Source: Petunia secreta (taxonomy: Eukaryota; Streptophyta; Magnoliopsida; Solanales; Solanaceae). From it: a stretch of DNA of 64,000 nucleotides. Positions 35,814 through 46,472 of this stretch are shown in pieces. The stretch is taken from the NCBI GenBank assembly GCA_029990175.1, contig JARKIP010000010.1:44448001-44512000 (forward strand), written 5' to 3'. The translations under genes and the position numbers were made by a program. Positions within the stretch are counted from its first letter, which is position 1. Every line of letters starts with the position of its first letter. Below the pieces are notes generated by a model. It was not told the origin of the DNA. It did no database searches and worked only from the letters and a program-made list of their open reading frames with translations.

Positions 35814-36381
35814 TATGTTGGCCTAAATCAGGATAGGACAACAAATCAAAATTGTATTGGGTTTAACTGGAAATTTGCAAGTATCAAAGTGATGTTCGAG
35901 CTAAATTTGAATTCGAACTGGATGAAAGGCTTGAAAAAATAAACGAGGCAAGAAATAAATTAAATGAAAAATGAGATAATAAGTAAAAGTAAAGTTGAAT
36001 ATTGTATTGATCCTGTCATGTTTATTTACAGAAGAATTATATTTATAGCTAGGAAAAAATGACGTTGTAACTATCATAATTGTGCATTTATGGTCATTAC
36101 TCCGTGTTTAATCTTTGGTAGACTCACGATCTTTCTCTTAAATTCTAGAGCAACGGTCGACAGTTACAAAGGCTGGACCTCATTTTCTGAGGTGCTGCAT
36201 CTGCTCGGGGTTAAGTTGTTACGGTGTTTGCTCTGAGCTCAATGCTTTGAGTTCACTCCTCCTCGTTTCTTGAGGCGATTTCCCTGGGTAAAGAGTCATG
36301 CAACCTCTCCTTGTAAGTTTGCCTCGTGGGGTGGACTTCGTGTTAGGCTTCGAGGTCTCGGTGACTTTTTCATCCAATACA
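35814..36381 (-). repeat. 5' LTR of the Tat element
   Basis: 568 bases on the minus strand, starting TGTATTGGATG at 36,381. It is followed on the plus strand by the aagac target duplicate (36,382-36,386). Confidence 0.92.
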
Positions 36382-36386
36382 AAGAC

Positions 36387-38161
36387 TATGAAGATGATGA
36401 GGAGACCAAAGAAGAAGTTGATATGAATAGCTTTGCAAGTGCCATAGTTCCTCCTCCAATCCATGGAAATGCTAGTTTTAATACTCTAAATGTGATTCTT
36501 TAAGGTCTTGAACAATATGGGTTCTTTAGTGGTGGCAAGAATGAGGATGCAAACAACCATTTGAAATTTTTTACAAACTTTTAATCTCTACAAGTCGGCA
36601 AGGTTCTCGGAAGAATCATTGAGGTTAGGAGTGTTTCCCTATTCTCTTCGGGAAAGCCAAAGATTGGTTGAACAAATTGCCTAGAAATTCCATCTTTACA
36701 TGGCAAGAATTAGTGAAGCAATTCCTAGCCAAGTTCTCACAAAAAGGGAAAGCAAGCTTCATTGAGAGACAAGATCTATATGTTTGAACAAGATGCATCT
36801 GATTCTTTGATCGAGGCTTGGGAAGCTTTTCAAGATGGGTTACTCCAATTTCCTAACCATGGCTTCAAGGGGAACAAGTTGCTGCAATGTTTTTATCAAG
36901 GGTTGAACAAGATTAGCCAATCCACTTTCGACACTCTTTGTGATGGTGTCACTATGGACAAGAGGTATGAAGAGGTAAAAGAGATTCAAGACAAACTGAC
37001 CAAACGATCGCAAGAATGGCAATCAAGAGCTAAAAATCCGGGTAGAGAAAGTGGGATAAGTCCCTTGATGATGGAGAGATTGGAAGCTCAAGATGAGAAG
37101 ATGGCAAGAATCTTGACCTCCGTTGAAGTCATGAACAAAAATTCTAAGGCGGATAGGGAAGCAAATGAAAAGAAAGTCAACAAAGTGGAGAATCTTCACA
37201 CAACAAATGTCGGGCATTAAGTGGCTCCAATGGATTATGTGACCCCGGGAGGTGTTCCTTTGTCCCTTCTCCAATATGGGAAAGAAGGATACTACCCGGA
37301 GCAATGCTATAATTTTCAAGAAGATGAAGAAGAAAATTATGTGGGTTACTACCAAGGCCAAAGAGGGTATGATCAAGGTGGTTATCAAAGACCTTATCAA
37401 CAACCTTACCAACCACAAGGGCAATGTATACCAAGTCAAGGAAGGGAAAATTGGAATACTAATCAAGAAGGAAGAGGATATTGGAGAGGTAACCAAAAAG
37501 GGAGAGGAGCCGATTCTTCTAAACAATATGCTCTAAGACTTCTTTTCAAACAACATGATCATGAGGAAAAGGCTCTTACAAAATTAGAAGAGTTGATGAA
37601 TCAAATGCTCAAGAACCAACATAGGTACACAGGAGATATGAAAGACATGAAGCAAACCATGACATCTCAATCTACTTCCGTCAAGGACCTTGAATCACAA
37701 ATGATCCAACTTGCACATCAAGTCAATCAAAGAGCGCAAGGAGCATTACCAAGTGATACGGTAGTGAATCCTAAGAGAGGCGGTAAAGACCAAGTGATAG
37801 CTATCAAAACTCAAAGTGGCAAGACATGGGAAGATCCAAAAGCCAAGAGTGATAAAGATGTGGAGATTGGAGTGCATGATGATCATGTGGGTGTTGAGTT
37901 GAATGGTAATGAAGCTAATGAGGAGATGGTGCAAGAAGAGGTAGAGAGGATAGAAGAAGAAGATGATGTTGAAGAAGTCACTCAAAAGCCTACTCCCCAA
38001 AACACCACTACGCAAATGGCCAAACAAAAGAAATCTCCACCACCCAAAGAAAGCTTTCCTAAACCGAGCTCCATACCCAAAGCGACCCTTCCATTCCCTC
38101 AAAGGAGTAGCAAACAAAAAGAAATCTCTCATGCCAAAAAGATTTGGGATAGCAACAACTT
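36387..38161 (+). pseudogene. Athila-like gag, 3' part
   Basis: It continues the frame broken at 15,206. A capsid-type domain runs across stops near 36,502 and 36,582 and frame changes near 36,640 and 36,760 (WLNKLPRNSIFTWQELVKQFL, then SLIEAWEAFQDGLLQFPNHG, LLQCFYQGL). After a TAA at 37,218 an open frame of 320 codons (37,221-38,183) encodes Tyr/Gln-rich repeats (GYYQGQRGYDQGGYQRPYQQ), a coiled-coil-like segment and a long acidic to Lys/Pro-rich tail. No zinc knuckle is visible. The last part shifts frame near 38,150 into the protease. Confidence 0.8.
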
Positions 38162-38162
38162 C

Positions 38163-38858
38163 CATCAACGTACCTTTGGTTGATGCGTTGGGACAAATGC
38201 CAAGTGTTGCTAAATTCCTGAAAACTTGGTGACAAAGAAGACCTATGAATATTTTGAGACAATCAAGGTTACTCACAAACTTAGTGCAATTGTGTTTAAG
38301 CATGTGGCATAAAAGGTGGAAGATCCCGGAGCTTTTACTATTTCATGCACAATTGGTGGGAGACACTTCAAGAAGGCCTTGTATGACCTTGATGTGATTA
38401 TCAATTTGATTCCATATGCGGTATACAAAACATTGGAAAACAAGGCACCAAGACCAACAATAATGAACTTGCAGGTGGTCGATTGTTCAATGAAGAGTCC
38501 AATTGGGATTATTGATAATATGATGGTAAAAGTGGACAAATTCGTATTTCCGGTAGATTTTTTCATTTTTGATTGTCCCGTGGATTTTGAGGTGCCTATA
38601 ATTCTTGGGAGACCATTCTTGGCTACCGAGCGAGCTCGTTGTGATGTAGAGAGGGCTGATCACTTTTAGATTCAATGGAGACAAAGTCGTGTTCCGTATT
38701 TCCAAAGCTTTGAAGGAACCCATTGATGATGATGCCACTTGTTCTTGTGTTTATGTGGTGGTTGATGAACTTGTTGAAAAGGAGAGTGTCTTGGTTAGTC
38801 AAGAAGACACATTAGCGGCGATGATTTGGAATATGGATGTGGAGAGTGAAGAAAGTGT
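38163..38858 (+). pseudogene. Athila-like aspartic protease and linker
   Basis: It begins with VPLVDALGQMPSVAKFLK, has damage around 38,230-38,310, then an open frame of 117 codons (38,316-38,669). The retropepsin site normally reads DLGASINLMP; here it is DLDVIINLIP, so the aspartate is kept but the Gly-Ala-Ser is lost. VPIILGRPFLATERA is well preserved. The linker to RT (FRISKALKEPIDDDATC onward) reads up to the element B insertion at 38,864. Confidence 0.82.
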
Positions 38859-38863
38859 GGTGG

Positions 38864-39578
38864 TGATGCGGGGCAAACCACGAGACCCTTCACTCGGAGC
38901 TAAGCTAGGGAGATCCAAGGAGTACACCTACACTTGGTGAGGAAGGGCCTAGAAGAAGGAAGCGATTGGAGGCCGTACCGGGTGATTAGAGCACAAGAGG
39001 AGCAGCCCAGTGCTTTGGGCGCCCCGCCTGGCATTCCAGGCGCTCCGCCTGAAGAAGCCTAGGCTGAGGCGCTCCGCCCCAATTTTGGGCGCCCCGCCTA
39101 GGCCACCCCACTGCTTGTTTTCGTGGGCGCTCCGCCCGGATTGCTGAAGCACGTGATTCCTAGCTATGTTAAGACTATTTTGACCCTACGTGGTCCTTTA
39201 TTCCTAAGCCTAAGTGTGGGCATATTAGACCTTTCATATGGTGTCTAAAATCACCTATAAATAGCTAGATTGCTTGTTATTTTCATTAGCTTACCTTTGA
39301 TGAAAAACAAACACTTGTGTTGAAGAGTTGAACTCTTATTAAATGAAAAACCTTGAATTGGGACTTGTTCTTCCTCTAGCGGATCTAGATGAATTCCAAT
39401 CCCCCCCCGACCATTCTACTTGCGTGCTCACGTTAGCTCGAGGGTAGCTGCCTAGCGTAGGTGTTCTTGACCTCCTCTCGGGGTGTAACGGAACAAGTTC
39501 TCCGTTGCTACTTGAGATTTGTGATCGAGATACGTCTCGTTCCTATCTTTTACTTTCCGCGTTTGATTTCCTACATCA
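38864..39578 (+). repeat. 5' LTR of element B
   Basis: 715 bases. TATA box TATAAATAG at 39,256-39,264. Five hairpin words lie 120-240 bases upstream of it. A run of 8 C lies near 39,401 (11 in the other LTR). As in many chromoviruses, the pol reading frame enters the LTR start. Confidence 0.97.
39017..39137 (+). repeat. Five GC-rich hairpin words in the B 5' LTR
   Basis: 13-mers at 39,017, 39,038, 39,067, 39,087 and 39,125, each (A/G)GGCG-NNN-CGCC(T/C) with loop CCC or CTC. The third, together with the 18 bases before it, is a 29-bp segment (39,050-39,078) absent from the 3' LTR. Confidence 0.9.
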
Positions 39579-39580
39579 TT

Positions 39581-39592
39581 TGGTATCAGAGC
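39581..39592 (+). other. Primer binding site of element B
   Basis: tggtatcagagc, complementary to the 3' end of initiator methionine tRNA, starts 2 bases after the LTR. Confidence 0.93.
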
Positions 39593-40834
39593 AAGGTTCG
39601 GGTATCGTTCCTACGAACCCCGACCCTTGATTCTTCGTGCTTAGGTTAGTTTGTTTAGATTTCTTGTTGTTGAAGTTATTGAAAAAAAGAAAATTACAAA
39701 AAAAAAAAAATTCAAAAAATTCAAAAATTCAAAAATTGGTGTAACTTTTTGGTGTTTGTGATTCTTGAAGTGGGTGTTATAGATTATCGATCCTTGTTGA
39801 AAACTTGACGATTGGGTACCAAATTTGTTGGGATTGGATTGAATTGAAAATTGAAAACCCCAATTGTTGTTAAACCCTACCAAACCCTTGTTCTTGAGGA
39901 AATTGATTGATTTTGGGTTTTGAGTTTATGGGGTTTTGGAATTGATTATTGGGGATTGATCTCTATTGAAAACCGAACAATTTGCAACAAGAATCGTGTG
40001 ATTCGGAGTTCGGTAACATAGTTTTTGAAGAATCGAAACCCACTTTTGAACCTTGAAACCCATGTTGAAACCCCAAACTTGAAAACTTTGAATCTTGATT
40101 GAACATTATTTGTTGGTTGTTTGGGTGTGAAATTTATTGGGGATTGTAGGTTGTATCAAGGAGCAACTTTGGGTACCTTGGATTTGGCCAAAACACCTTG
40201 GAATCGGCCTAGAAATTGGATTGAAAACGAAGAACGCGGAGTAGAAAAACCCAGGTGTTCTTCGTCCAGGCGCTCCGCCTAGACCTTTGAGCGCTCCGCC
40301 TGAATTGCCCTTGCTCCAGGCGCTCCGCCCAACCTTTGGGCGCCCCGCCTGCCTAACCCCACTGATCAATTTTTGGGCGCTCCGCCTCACTTCTTAGGCG
40401 CTCCGCCTGAATCACTGGAGAGTTGTTTTTGGGTAGTTTCTTCTAGGTTTGCTTGTTCTTTGTTGCCTAATCTCTTATTAGTGCCTATCTAAGTAATCTT
40501 TCTACTTGATTAGCACTAATCTTTCATTGCTTTTAGGTTGATTCGTGCATTAGTTGGAGAGTAGAATTCCAAGAAGAATCCTAGACTCTTTTTGATTCAA
40601 GTCCTCACTTCAAAGTGCCTAGCTTTCATTGAGTCCTATTAACTCCACTCACCCCGGAGTGTGCTTGACTCGTGAATAGTTTGGTTGAGTTGAGGAATTG
40701 CTACTCATCTACGTGAAGCTTTGGAACCACAAGTCGAGTGAAATACCCACCGTCACTAAACGAGAGAGCCGAGTGATCTCAAGTGAGGGAGTGTGTGAGG
40801 TTGTTTACTAACGTTTGCCACTTGTGTAGGTACA
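39593..40834 (+). other. 5' leader of element B
   Basis: An untranslated interval of 1.24 kb between the primer site and gag. It contains an A-rich run (39,675-39,740) and a cluster of six GC-rich hairpin words (40,268-40,408). No gene is seen. Confidence 0.8.
40268..40408 (+). repeat. Six GC-rich hairpin words in the B leader
   Basis: Copies at 40,268, 40,289 (one arm mismatch, GAGCG), 40,318, 40,338, 40,375 and 40,396. Loops are CTC or CCC. These lie downstream of the LTR and would be transcribed into the leader RNA, unlike the copies upstream of the TATA box. Confidence 0.9.
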
Positions 40835-42300
40835 ATGTCTTCCGAAGGAGATGATTTTGCAAAGAGTGCCCTTGCTACTATCCTCGCCAAATTGGATAGT
40901 ATGAACTTGAGGATTGAAAGCCTCGAGAGGGTGAACTCTAGTGCTCTAGTTGAGCAAGGGACTTCTAATGTCCCACCGGAGAAAGGGACCCCGAGTGTCC
41001 AAGTCGAGAAAGGGACCCCGAGTGTCCAAGTTGAAGTCTCAAGTACTCCTAACTTTACCCCGGAGCAAGTTAGCCATGTCATTGAATTGCTCAATCAACA
41101 ACGGGCAAAGGAGGAGGGAGAGAGACTTGATCAAGTGATGGGCAATACCCAACGAACGGGCATTCCCCGTATCTTGGATAACCCCCCAAGAAACATTCCA
41201 CTACCAAGACCCATCCGAAATGTGCAACCTCTTGAGCAAGCCGATGAAGCTCAAGAAGGGGAGGAAGCCGATTATGGTGATGATATGTATGGGTTTGATG
41301 ATCACTTTCAACCAAGGCGAGGTATGAATTGGGGTTGAAATGTGGATAGAGGTAGGGGCCGAGGTCGAGGGCCACCTATGGGTTATGTTGGAGGGAATGC
41401 GAGGAGAGAGTATGGTGTGAGTGAAGATCACTATGGGGGCCAACCGGAGCCTTTCCGTGGAGGTCGTGACAACACCAACATCAATAGTGTGAAGCTTAAT
41501 CTCCCAACCTTTAAAGGGAATTGTGATCCGGCGGCTTACATTGAATGGGTGCTACACATGGAAAGATTGTTTGACACAAATGAGATGACCGATGAGAAGA
41601 AAGGTACCTATGCTATTTCATCCTTTGAATCCTATGCATCTACTTGGTGGGAATCCGTCAAGAGATCAAGGAGGAGAGCGGGGGTTCCCGTGAATGTGGG
41701 TTGGAATGACTTGAAAGGTATCATGAGTATCAAGTACATCACTCCAAGATATCGGCAAGAGCAACTCAAGAAACTTTATGAGTTGAAGCAAGGTGTCAAG
41801 ACGGTGCATGAATACTTTGATGAGTTTGAAAGAACTCGAATGGCCTTAGATATGGACACCGAAGATGAGGAGCAAGCCGTGATCCGTTTCATGAATGGTT
41901 TGAGCTATGGTATAGCTTCACAATTGAGATTGCATGCTTATCTTTCACTTCAAGAAGTCCTTGATGCCGCTATTCAAGCCGAGCAATGGCTTGAGAAAGA
42001 GAAGTCCAACCGTTACAAGAGCAACACTTCTACTTCCATGAACAAGCCAAAGGATTGGAAAAATCCGACTCCCAATGCAAAATTCACAAATGCAAGTGGC
42101 CCTAGTGGAGCTAGTGCTAGCAAAGATGTGAAGAAGGCGTTTGAGAAGTACACACCCAATGTGGGAGGTAATTCGAAAACCCAATTGAATACTCCTACTT
42201 CTTCTTCCATTCAATGTCACAAATGCAAGGGGTATGGACACTTTGCTAAGGAGTGTCCTACAAAGAGGACCATGGTTCTTGTTGGTGAAAATGCATATGA
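40835..42300 (+). pseudogene. Element B gag (one in-frame stop)
   Basis: ATG at 40,835 (MSSEGDDFAKSALATILAKL) opens 167 codons to a TGA at 41,336. The same frame continues directly after it, so a single nonsense change interrupts gag. Then come an Arg/Gly-rich segment, the capsid domain (INSVKLNLPTFKGNCDP, MERLFDTNEMTDEKK, YASTWWESVK, EYFDEFERTRMALDM) and a CCHC zinc knuckle CHKCKGYGHFAKEC (42,215-42,256). Gag and Pol appear to share one frame up to about 43,045, so a separate Gag is not produced by frameshift at the gag-pro border. Confidence 0.92.
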
Positions 42301-43117
42301 ACAAGAGAGTGAACCGGAGGATGATGAGGGAGTAGAGGGAGATGAGGGAGTAGAGGAGGGTGATCTAGATGACACGGTGGAGGATGAGGAACCTCATACT
42401 TTTCTAGTTGTGAGGAGGAGCCTAGGAGCTATGATTGTGGAGGATGGTGAAACCTTGCAAAGGGAAAACCTTTTCCATGCTAGGTGTCGTGTTAAGGGTG
42501 TTGTATGCTCTATGATCATTGACTCCGGGAGTTGTGCTAATGTTGTGAGTCAATCTCTTATAACCCAATTGAAGTTGCCTACCGTGAAGCACCCCAAGCC
42601 ATATCGATTGCAATGGCTTAGTGAATGTGGGGAGCTAAAGGTAGTGAAGCAAGCAATGATCAAGTTCAAAATGGGTAGTTATGTTGATGAACACTTGTTC
42701 GACGTTGTGCCCATGCAAGCTTGCCACCTTCTCTTTGGAAGGCCTTGGCAATTTGATCGACAAGCGGTTCATGACGGGCGTGTCAACACTTACACGCTCC
42801 AACATGAAGGAAGGAAATTTGTGTTGAAGCCCCTAACTCCCAAACAAGTGAGTGATGACTACAATAGGATGAGGGAGTTGAGGGAGGTGGCAAAGGCCAA
42901 GTCAATCATTGAGACTAGCCCTTTGTCCAAAAGCATGGTGGCAATCCCACCTTCTTCTTCTACCGGTGGCATTTGTGCCATGATGCAACCGGGCGAGATC
43001 CTAAAAGGAAATGATGGCACCAAGTTTCTCCTATGCCTAGTGCACAAAGGTATGATCCTAACTCTAATTGTGATTTTTCTTCTAACCCTTTGCCTAGTGT
43101 GTTTGAGAATGTCTTGA
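42301..43117 (+). pseudogene. Element B aspartic protease region
   Basis: It continues the gag frame through an acidic linker. The retropepsin domain has DSGS (42,521-42,532, SMIIDSGSCANVVSQ), then PYRLQWLSECGELK and HLLFGRPWQFDR. About 43,045-43,050 (cacaaaggtatg) a one-base shift moves to the RT frame; the natural continuation YDPNSNCDFSS is in the next frame. The shift may be a real lesion or an assembly error. Confidence 0.9.
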
Positions 43118-44045
43118 AGGATTTTGGAGACATGTTCCTGGATGAGATGCCGAATGGATTACCTCCTTTGAGGGGTATTGAACATCAAATAGACTTTGTC
43201 CCGGGATCTCAAATCCCAAACAAGCCGGCCTATAGGAGCAATCCGGAGGACACAAGAGAATTGCAAAGGCAAGTTGATGAATTGCTCACTAAGGGCTTGG
43301 TGAGGGAGAGCTTGAGTCCTTGTGCCGTGCCCGTGATCCTTGTTCCAAAGAAGGACGGCACTTGGAGAATGTGCATTGATTGTCGGGCCGTGAACAAAAT
43401 AATGGTAAAGTACCATCATCCCATTCCCCGACTTGATGATATGTTAGATGAATTGAGTGGTTCATGTGTGTTTAGCAAAATTGACCTTAGGTCCGGCTAC
43501 CATCAAATCTGGATGAAACCGGGTGATGAATGGAAAACCGCATTCAAGACCAAATTTGGTCTCTATGAATGGTTGATGATGCCCTTTGGGCTCTCCAATG
43601 CACCTAGCACTTTCATGAGGCTAATGAACCATGTTCTAAAGCCATTCATCAACAAGTTTGTGGTCGTCTACTTTGATGATATATTGATATATAGCAAATC
43701 AATAGACGACCATGTTGATCACCTTAGGCAAGTGCTTGAAAAGTTGAGAGCCGAAAAGCTCTATGCTAATTTTAAAAAGTGTGCCTTTGGTGTTGAGAAG
43801 GTAGTCTTTCTTGGGTTTGTTGTGAGTGCCCAAGGAGTGGAGGTGGATGAGTCTAAGGTAGAGGCCATACGTGATTGGCCTACTCCTACTACCGTGACTC
43901 AAGTGAGGAGCTTTCATGGTCTTGCTAGCTTTTATAGACGATTTGTGAAAGACTTTAGCTCCATTGCCGCTCCACTCACCGAATTGGTGAAGAAGGACCA
44001 ACCTTTTGTTTGGGGAGGGCCTCAAGAGAAGGACTTCCATGAGTT
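43050..44045 (+). CDS. Element B reverse transcriptase domain
   Basis: This is part of a 604-codon open frame (43,033-44,847). The RT domain runs from the N-terminal GLPPLRGIEHQIDFVPGS through LVRESLSPCAVPVILVPKKD, DCRAVNKI, DLRSGYHQIWMKPGDEWKTA and PFGLSNAPSTFMRLM to the catalytic box YFDDILIYS (43,669-43,680 for YFDD). It ends with FLGFVVSAQGVEVDESKVEA and FHGLASFYRRFV. All recognised motifs are intact. It copies the element RNA into cDNA from the tRNA-iMet primer. Expressed only as part of Gag-Pol, so the upstream stop and frameshift would block it. Confidence 0.93.
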
Positions 44046-44500
44046 GAAAAGTAGGTTGAGTACCGCCCCTCTATTGCAATTGCCCGACTTCGGAAAGGCA
44101 TTTGAGGTTGAATGTGATGCCTCGGGGGTGGGAATTGGTGGTGTTTTAATGCAAGATAGCAAACTCATCGCCTACTTTAGTGAGAAGTTGAAAGGGGCCT
44201 CCTTGAACTATTCTACATATGACAAGGAGTTGTATGCCCTTGTGAGAGCCCTTGCCCATTGGCAACACTACCTTTGGCCTCGTGAGTTTGTAATCAAGAG
44301 TGACCATGAGTCACTCAAGCATTTGAGAGGCCAAGAGAAGCTCAATAAGAGACATGCCAAGTGGGTTGAATTCATTGAGTCTTTTCCCTATGTGATCCAA
44401 TACAAGAAAGGGAAAGACAATGTTGTGGCGGATGCGCTTTCGAGAAAGTTTGCTCTAGCCACCACTCTCACCTCTAAGCTTATGGGTTTTGAGAGCATTA
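44046..44500 (+). CDS. Element B RNase H domain
   Basis: Same frame as RT. The acidic residues are D in ECDASGVGIGG, E in DKELYALVRA, D in KSDHESLKHL and D in VADALSRK, with WQHYLWP between. It degrades the RNA of the RNA:DNA hybrid during reverse transcription. Homologous, residue for residue in most places, to the RNase H of element A (4,505-5,002). Confidence 0.93.
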
Positions 44501-45756
44501 AATTGATGTATGCTCATGACCCGAAGCTCAAGAGCATCCATGAAGCTCTAGAAAAGGGGGAGAGAGTTGAGAAATACCAATGGGTTAATGGATATATCTT
44601 TAAGAATGGTAAAGTGTGCATACCCGAGTCCTCATGGAGGGAGTTGCTTGTGCAAGAGGCACATTGTGGAGGACTCATGGGTCACTTTGGTAGGGACAAA
44701 ACCTTGGCCATCCTTCGGGAACAATTCCATTGGCCAAAAATGGGGACCCATGTTGAGAGACTTTGCAACTCTTGTCTTGAATGCAAGGTTGCTAAGTCCA
44801 AGTCGAACCCCCATGGTTTGTATACCCCCACTCCCCGTACCTACTAGTCCGTGGTTGGATATATCAATGGACTTTGTCATGGGTTTACCAAGGACTAAGG
44901 GGGGCCATGATAGCATTTATGTTGTTGTGGATAGGTTCTCCAAAATGGCTCATTTCATTCCATGTCGAAAATGTGATGATGCACAACATGTTGCTACCTT
45001 GTTTATTGATAATGTCTTGAAATTGCATGGTGTGCCTCAAACCATAGTGAGTGATAGGGACACTAAGTTCCTAAGTCATTTTTGGAGGAGTTTATGGGGT
45101 GCCCTTGGCACCAAACTCTTGTTTTCTACGTCCCACCACCCCCAAACCGATGGGCAAACCGAAGTGGTGAACCGAATCTTGGGTGCTCTTCTTAGAGCCA
45201 TGACCCGAGGTAAGGGTGGGACTTGGATAGATAAGCTACCTCTTATGGAGTTTGCCTACAATCGAACCGTACATCGGATGATTGGTATGACTTCATTCGA
45301 GTGTGTGTATGGTTTTAACCCCTTGATTCCCCTTGATCTAACCCCTTTGCCAAGGGAAATGGTTGTTAATTTAAAAGGTAAAGCTAGAGCCAAGGCTTTG
45401 ATGGAGCTACATGCTAAAGCGAAGAACAACTTGGAGGAAGCTTATGCAAAGGTAGCCGTCAAGAAAAACAAGGGACGCAAGAAGGTGGAACTCAAGAAGG
45501 GTGACTATGTGTTGGTGCACTTCCGGAAAGAAAGGTTTCCAAACCTTAGGAAAGGGAAGTTAGCACCCCGTGGAGATGGCCCATTCCAAGTGCTCTCAAA
45601 GATAAACAACAACGCTTACGTGGTCGACTTACCAAGTGAGTATCAAGTGTCTATACTTTCAATGTTTGTGACTTGGTTCCTATGGATGTAGGTGATGAAG
45701 AGGTCGTGGATGATAATGCTTCAATTTCGAGGACGAAATCATCTCAAGAAGGGGAG
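44501..45756 (+). pseudogene. Element B integrase (two frameshifts)
   Basis: The H-H-C-C zinc-binding domain (44,657-44,790: AHCGGLMGHFG ... LCNSCLEC) is in the RT frame. A one-base insertion in a C run near 44,823-44,835 (tatacccccactcccc) shifts to the frame that carries the core, with D in DISMDFVMGLPR, D in VSDRDTKFLSHFW and E in GQTEVVNRILG. The C-terminal domain (VLVHFRKERFPNLRKGKLAP, GDGPFQVLSKINNNAYVV) shifts again near 45,650, after which the tail TFNVCDLVPMDVG and RTKSSQEGEDD continues into the 3' LTR. No classical chromodomain is visible. Confidence 0.92.
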
Positions 45757-45758
45757 GA
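45746..45758 (+). other. Polypurine tract of element B
   Basis: aagaaggggagga directly precedes the 3' LTR and lies within the integrase-tail coding sequence. Confidence 0.88.
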
Positions 45759-46467
45759 TGATGCCGGGCAAACCACGAGACCCTTCACTCGGAGCCAAGC
45801 TAGGGAGATCCAAGGAGTACACCTACACTTGGTGAGGAAGGGCCTAGAAGAAGGAAGCGATTGGAGGCCGTACCGGGTGATTAGAGCACAAGAGGAGCAG
45901 CCCAGTGCTTTGGGCGCCCCGCCTGGCATTCCAGGCGCTCCGCCCCAATTTTGGGCGCCCCGCCTAGGCCACCCCACTGCTTGTTTTCGTGGGCGCTCCG
46001 CCCCAATCTTGGGCGCTCCGCCCGGATTGCTGAAGCACGTGATTCCTAGCTATGTTAAGACTATTTTGACCCTACGTGGTCCTTTATTCCTAAGCCTAAG
46101 TGTGGGCATATTAGACCTTTCATATGGTGTCTAAAATCACCTATAAATAACTAGATTGCTTGTTATTTTCATTAGCTTACCTTTGATGAAAAACAAACAC
46201 TTGTGTTGAAGAGTTGAACTCTTATTAAATGAAAAACCTTGAATTGGGACTTGTTCTTCCTCTAGCGGATCTAGATGAATTCCAATCCCCCCCCCCCGAC
46301 CATTCTACTTGCGTGCTCACGTTAGCTCGAGGGTAGTTGCCTAGCGTAGGTGTTCTTGACCTCCTCTCGGGGTGTAACGGAACAAGTTCTCCGTTGCTAC
46401 TTGAGATTTGTGATCAAGATACGTCTCGTTCGTATCTTTTACTTTCCGCGTTTGATTTCCTACATCA
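45759..46467 (+). repeat. 3' LTR of element B
   Basis: 709 bases. It matches 38,864-39,578 with about six substitutions, lacks a 29-bp hairpin segment, has a 20-bp hairpin segment of its own (ccaatcttgggcgctccgcc, about 46,003-46,022) and a longer C run. TATAAATAA lies near 46,142. Confidence 0.97.
45912..46023 (+). repeat. Five GC-rich hairpin words in the B 3' LTR
   Basis: Copies at 45,912, 45,933, 45,953, 45,991 and 46,011. The order differs from the 5' LTR by loss of one motif-bounded segment and gain of another. Confidence 0.9.
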
Positions 46468-46472
46468 GGTGG

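Larger units (their letters stand above)
15207..36381 (-). mobile_element. Tat-type Ty3/gypsy element lacking gag
   Basis: The outer ends are TG...CA and the target duplication aagac is exact (15,202-15,206 and 36,382-36,386). The 5' LTR (minus orientation) is 35,814-36,381, the 3' LTR 15,207-15,762. The primer site, polypurine tract, protease, RT, RNase H and integrase follow in Ty3/gypsy order on the minus strand. Only about 80 bases separate the primer site from the protease region, so gag is absent. The RT box is YVDN. The Ogre-like element sits in the RNase H gene (duplicate gccat). LTR divergence is about 10% in the first 240 bases by eye, plus indels. Confidence 0.92.
38864..46467 (+). 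mobile_element. Element B: young full-length Ty3/gypsy chromovirus (CRM/Reina-like)
   Basis: 7,604 bases with LTRs of 715 and 709 bases, TG...CA ends and an exact ggtgg target duplication (38,859-38,863 and 46,468-46,472). It carries a tRNA-iMet primer site, polypurine tract, gag, protease, RT, RNase H and integrase in order. The LTRs differ at about six positions in 686 aligned bases by eye (about 0.9%) plus three indels, so it is recent. Coding is nearly intact but has one in-frame TGA and three single-base frameshifts. All RT, RNase H and integrase motifs checked are intact. Lineage is CRM/Reina-like from the integrase tail; no classical chromodomain seen. Confidence 0.96.

Noticed and set aside
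39010..39100. E2F-like site (ttttgggcgcc) within the hairpin cluster.
   Set aside because: It has one G too many for the TTTSSCGC consensus, and the surrounding copies lack the T run.
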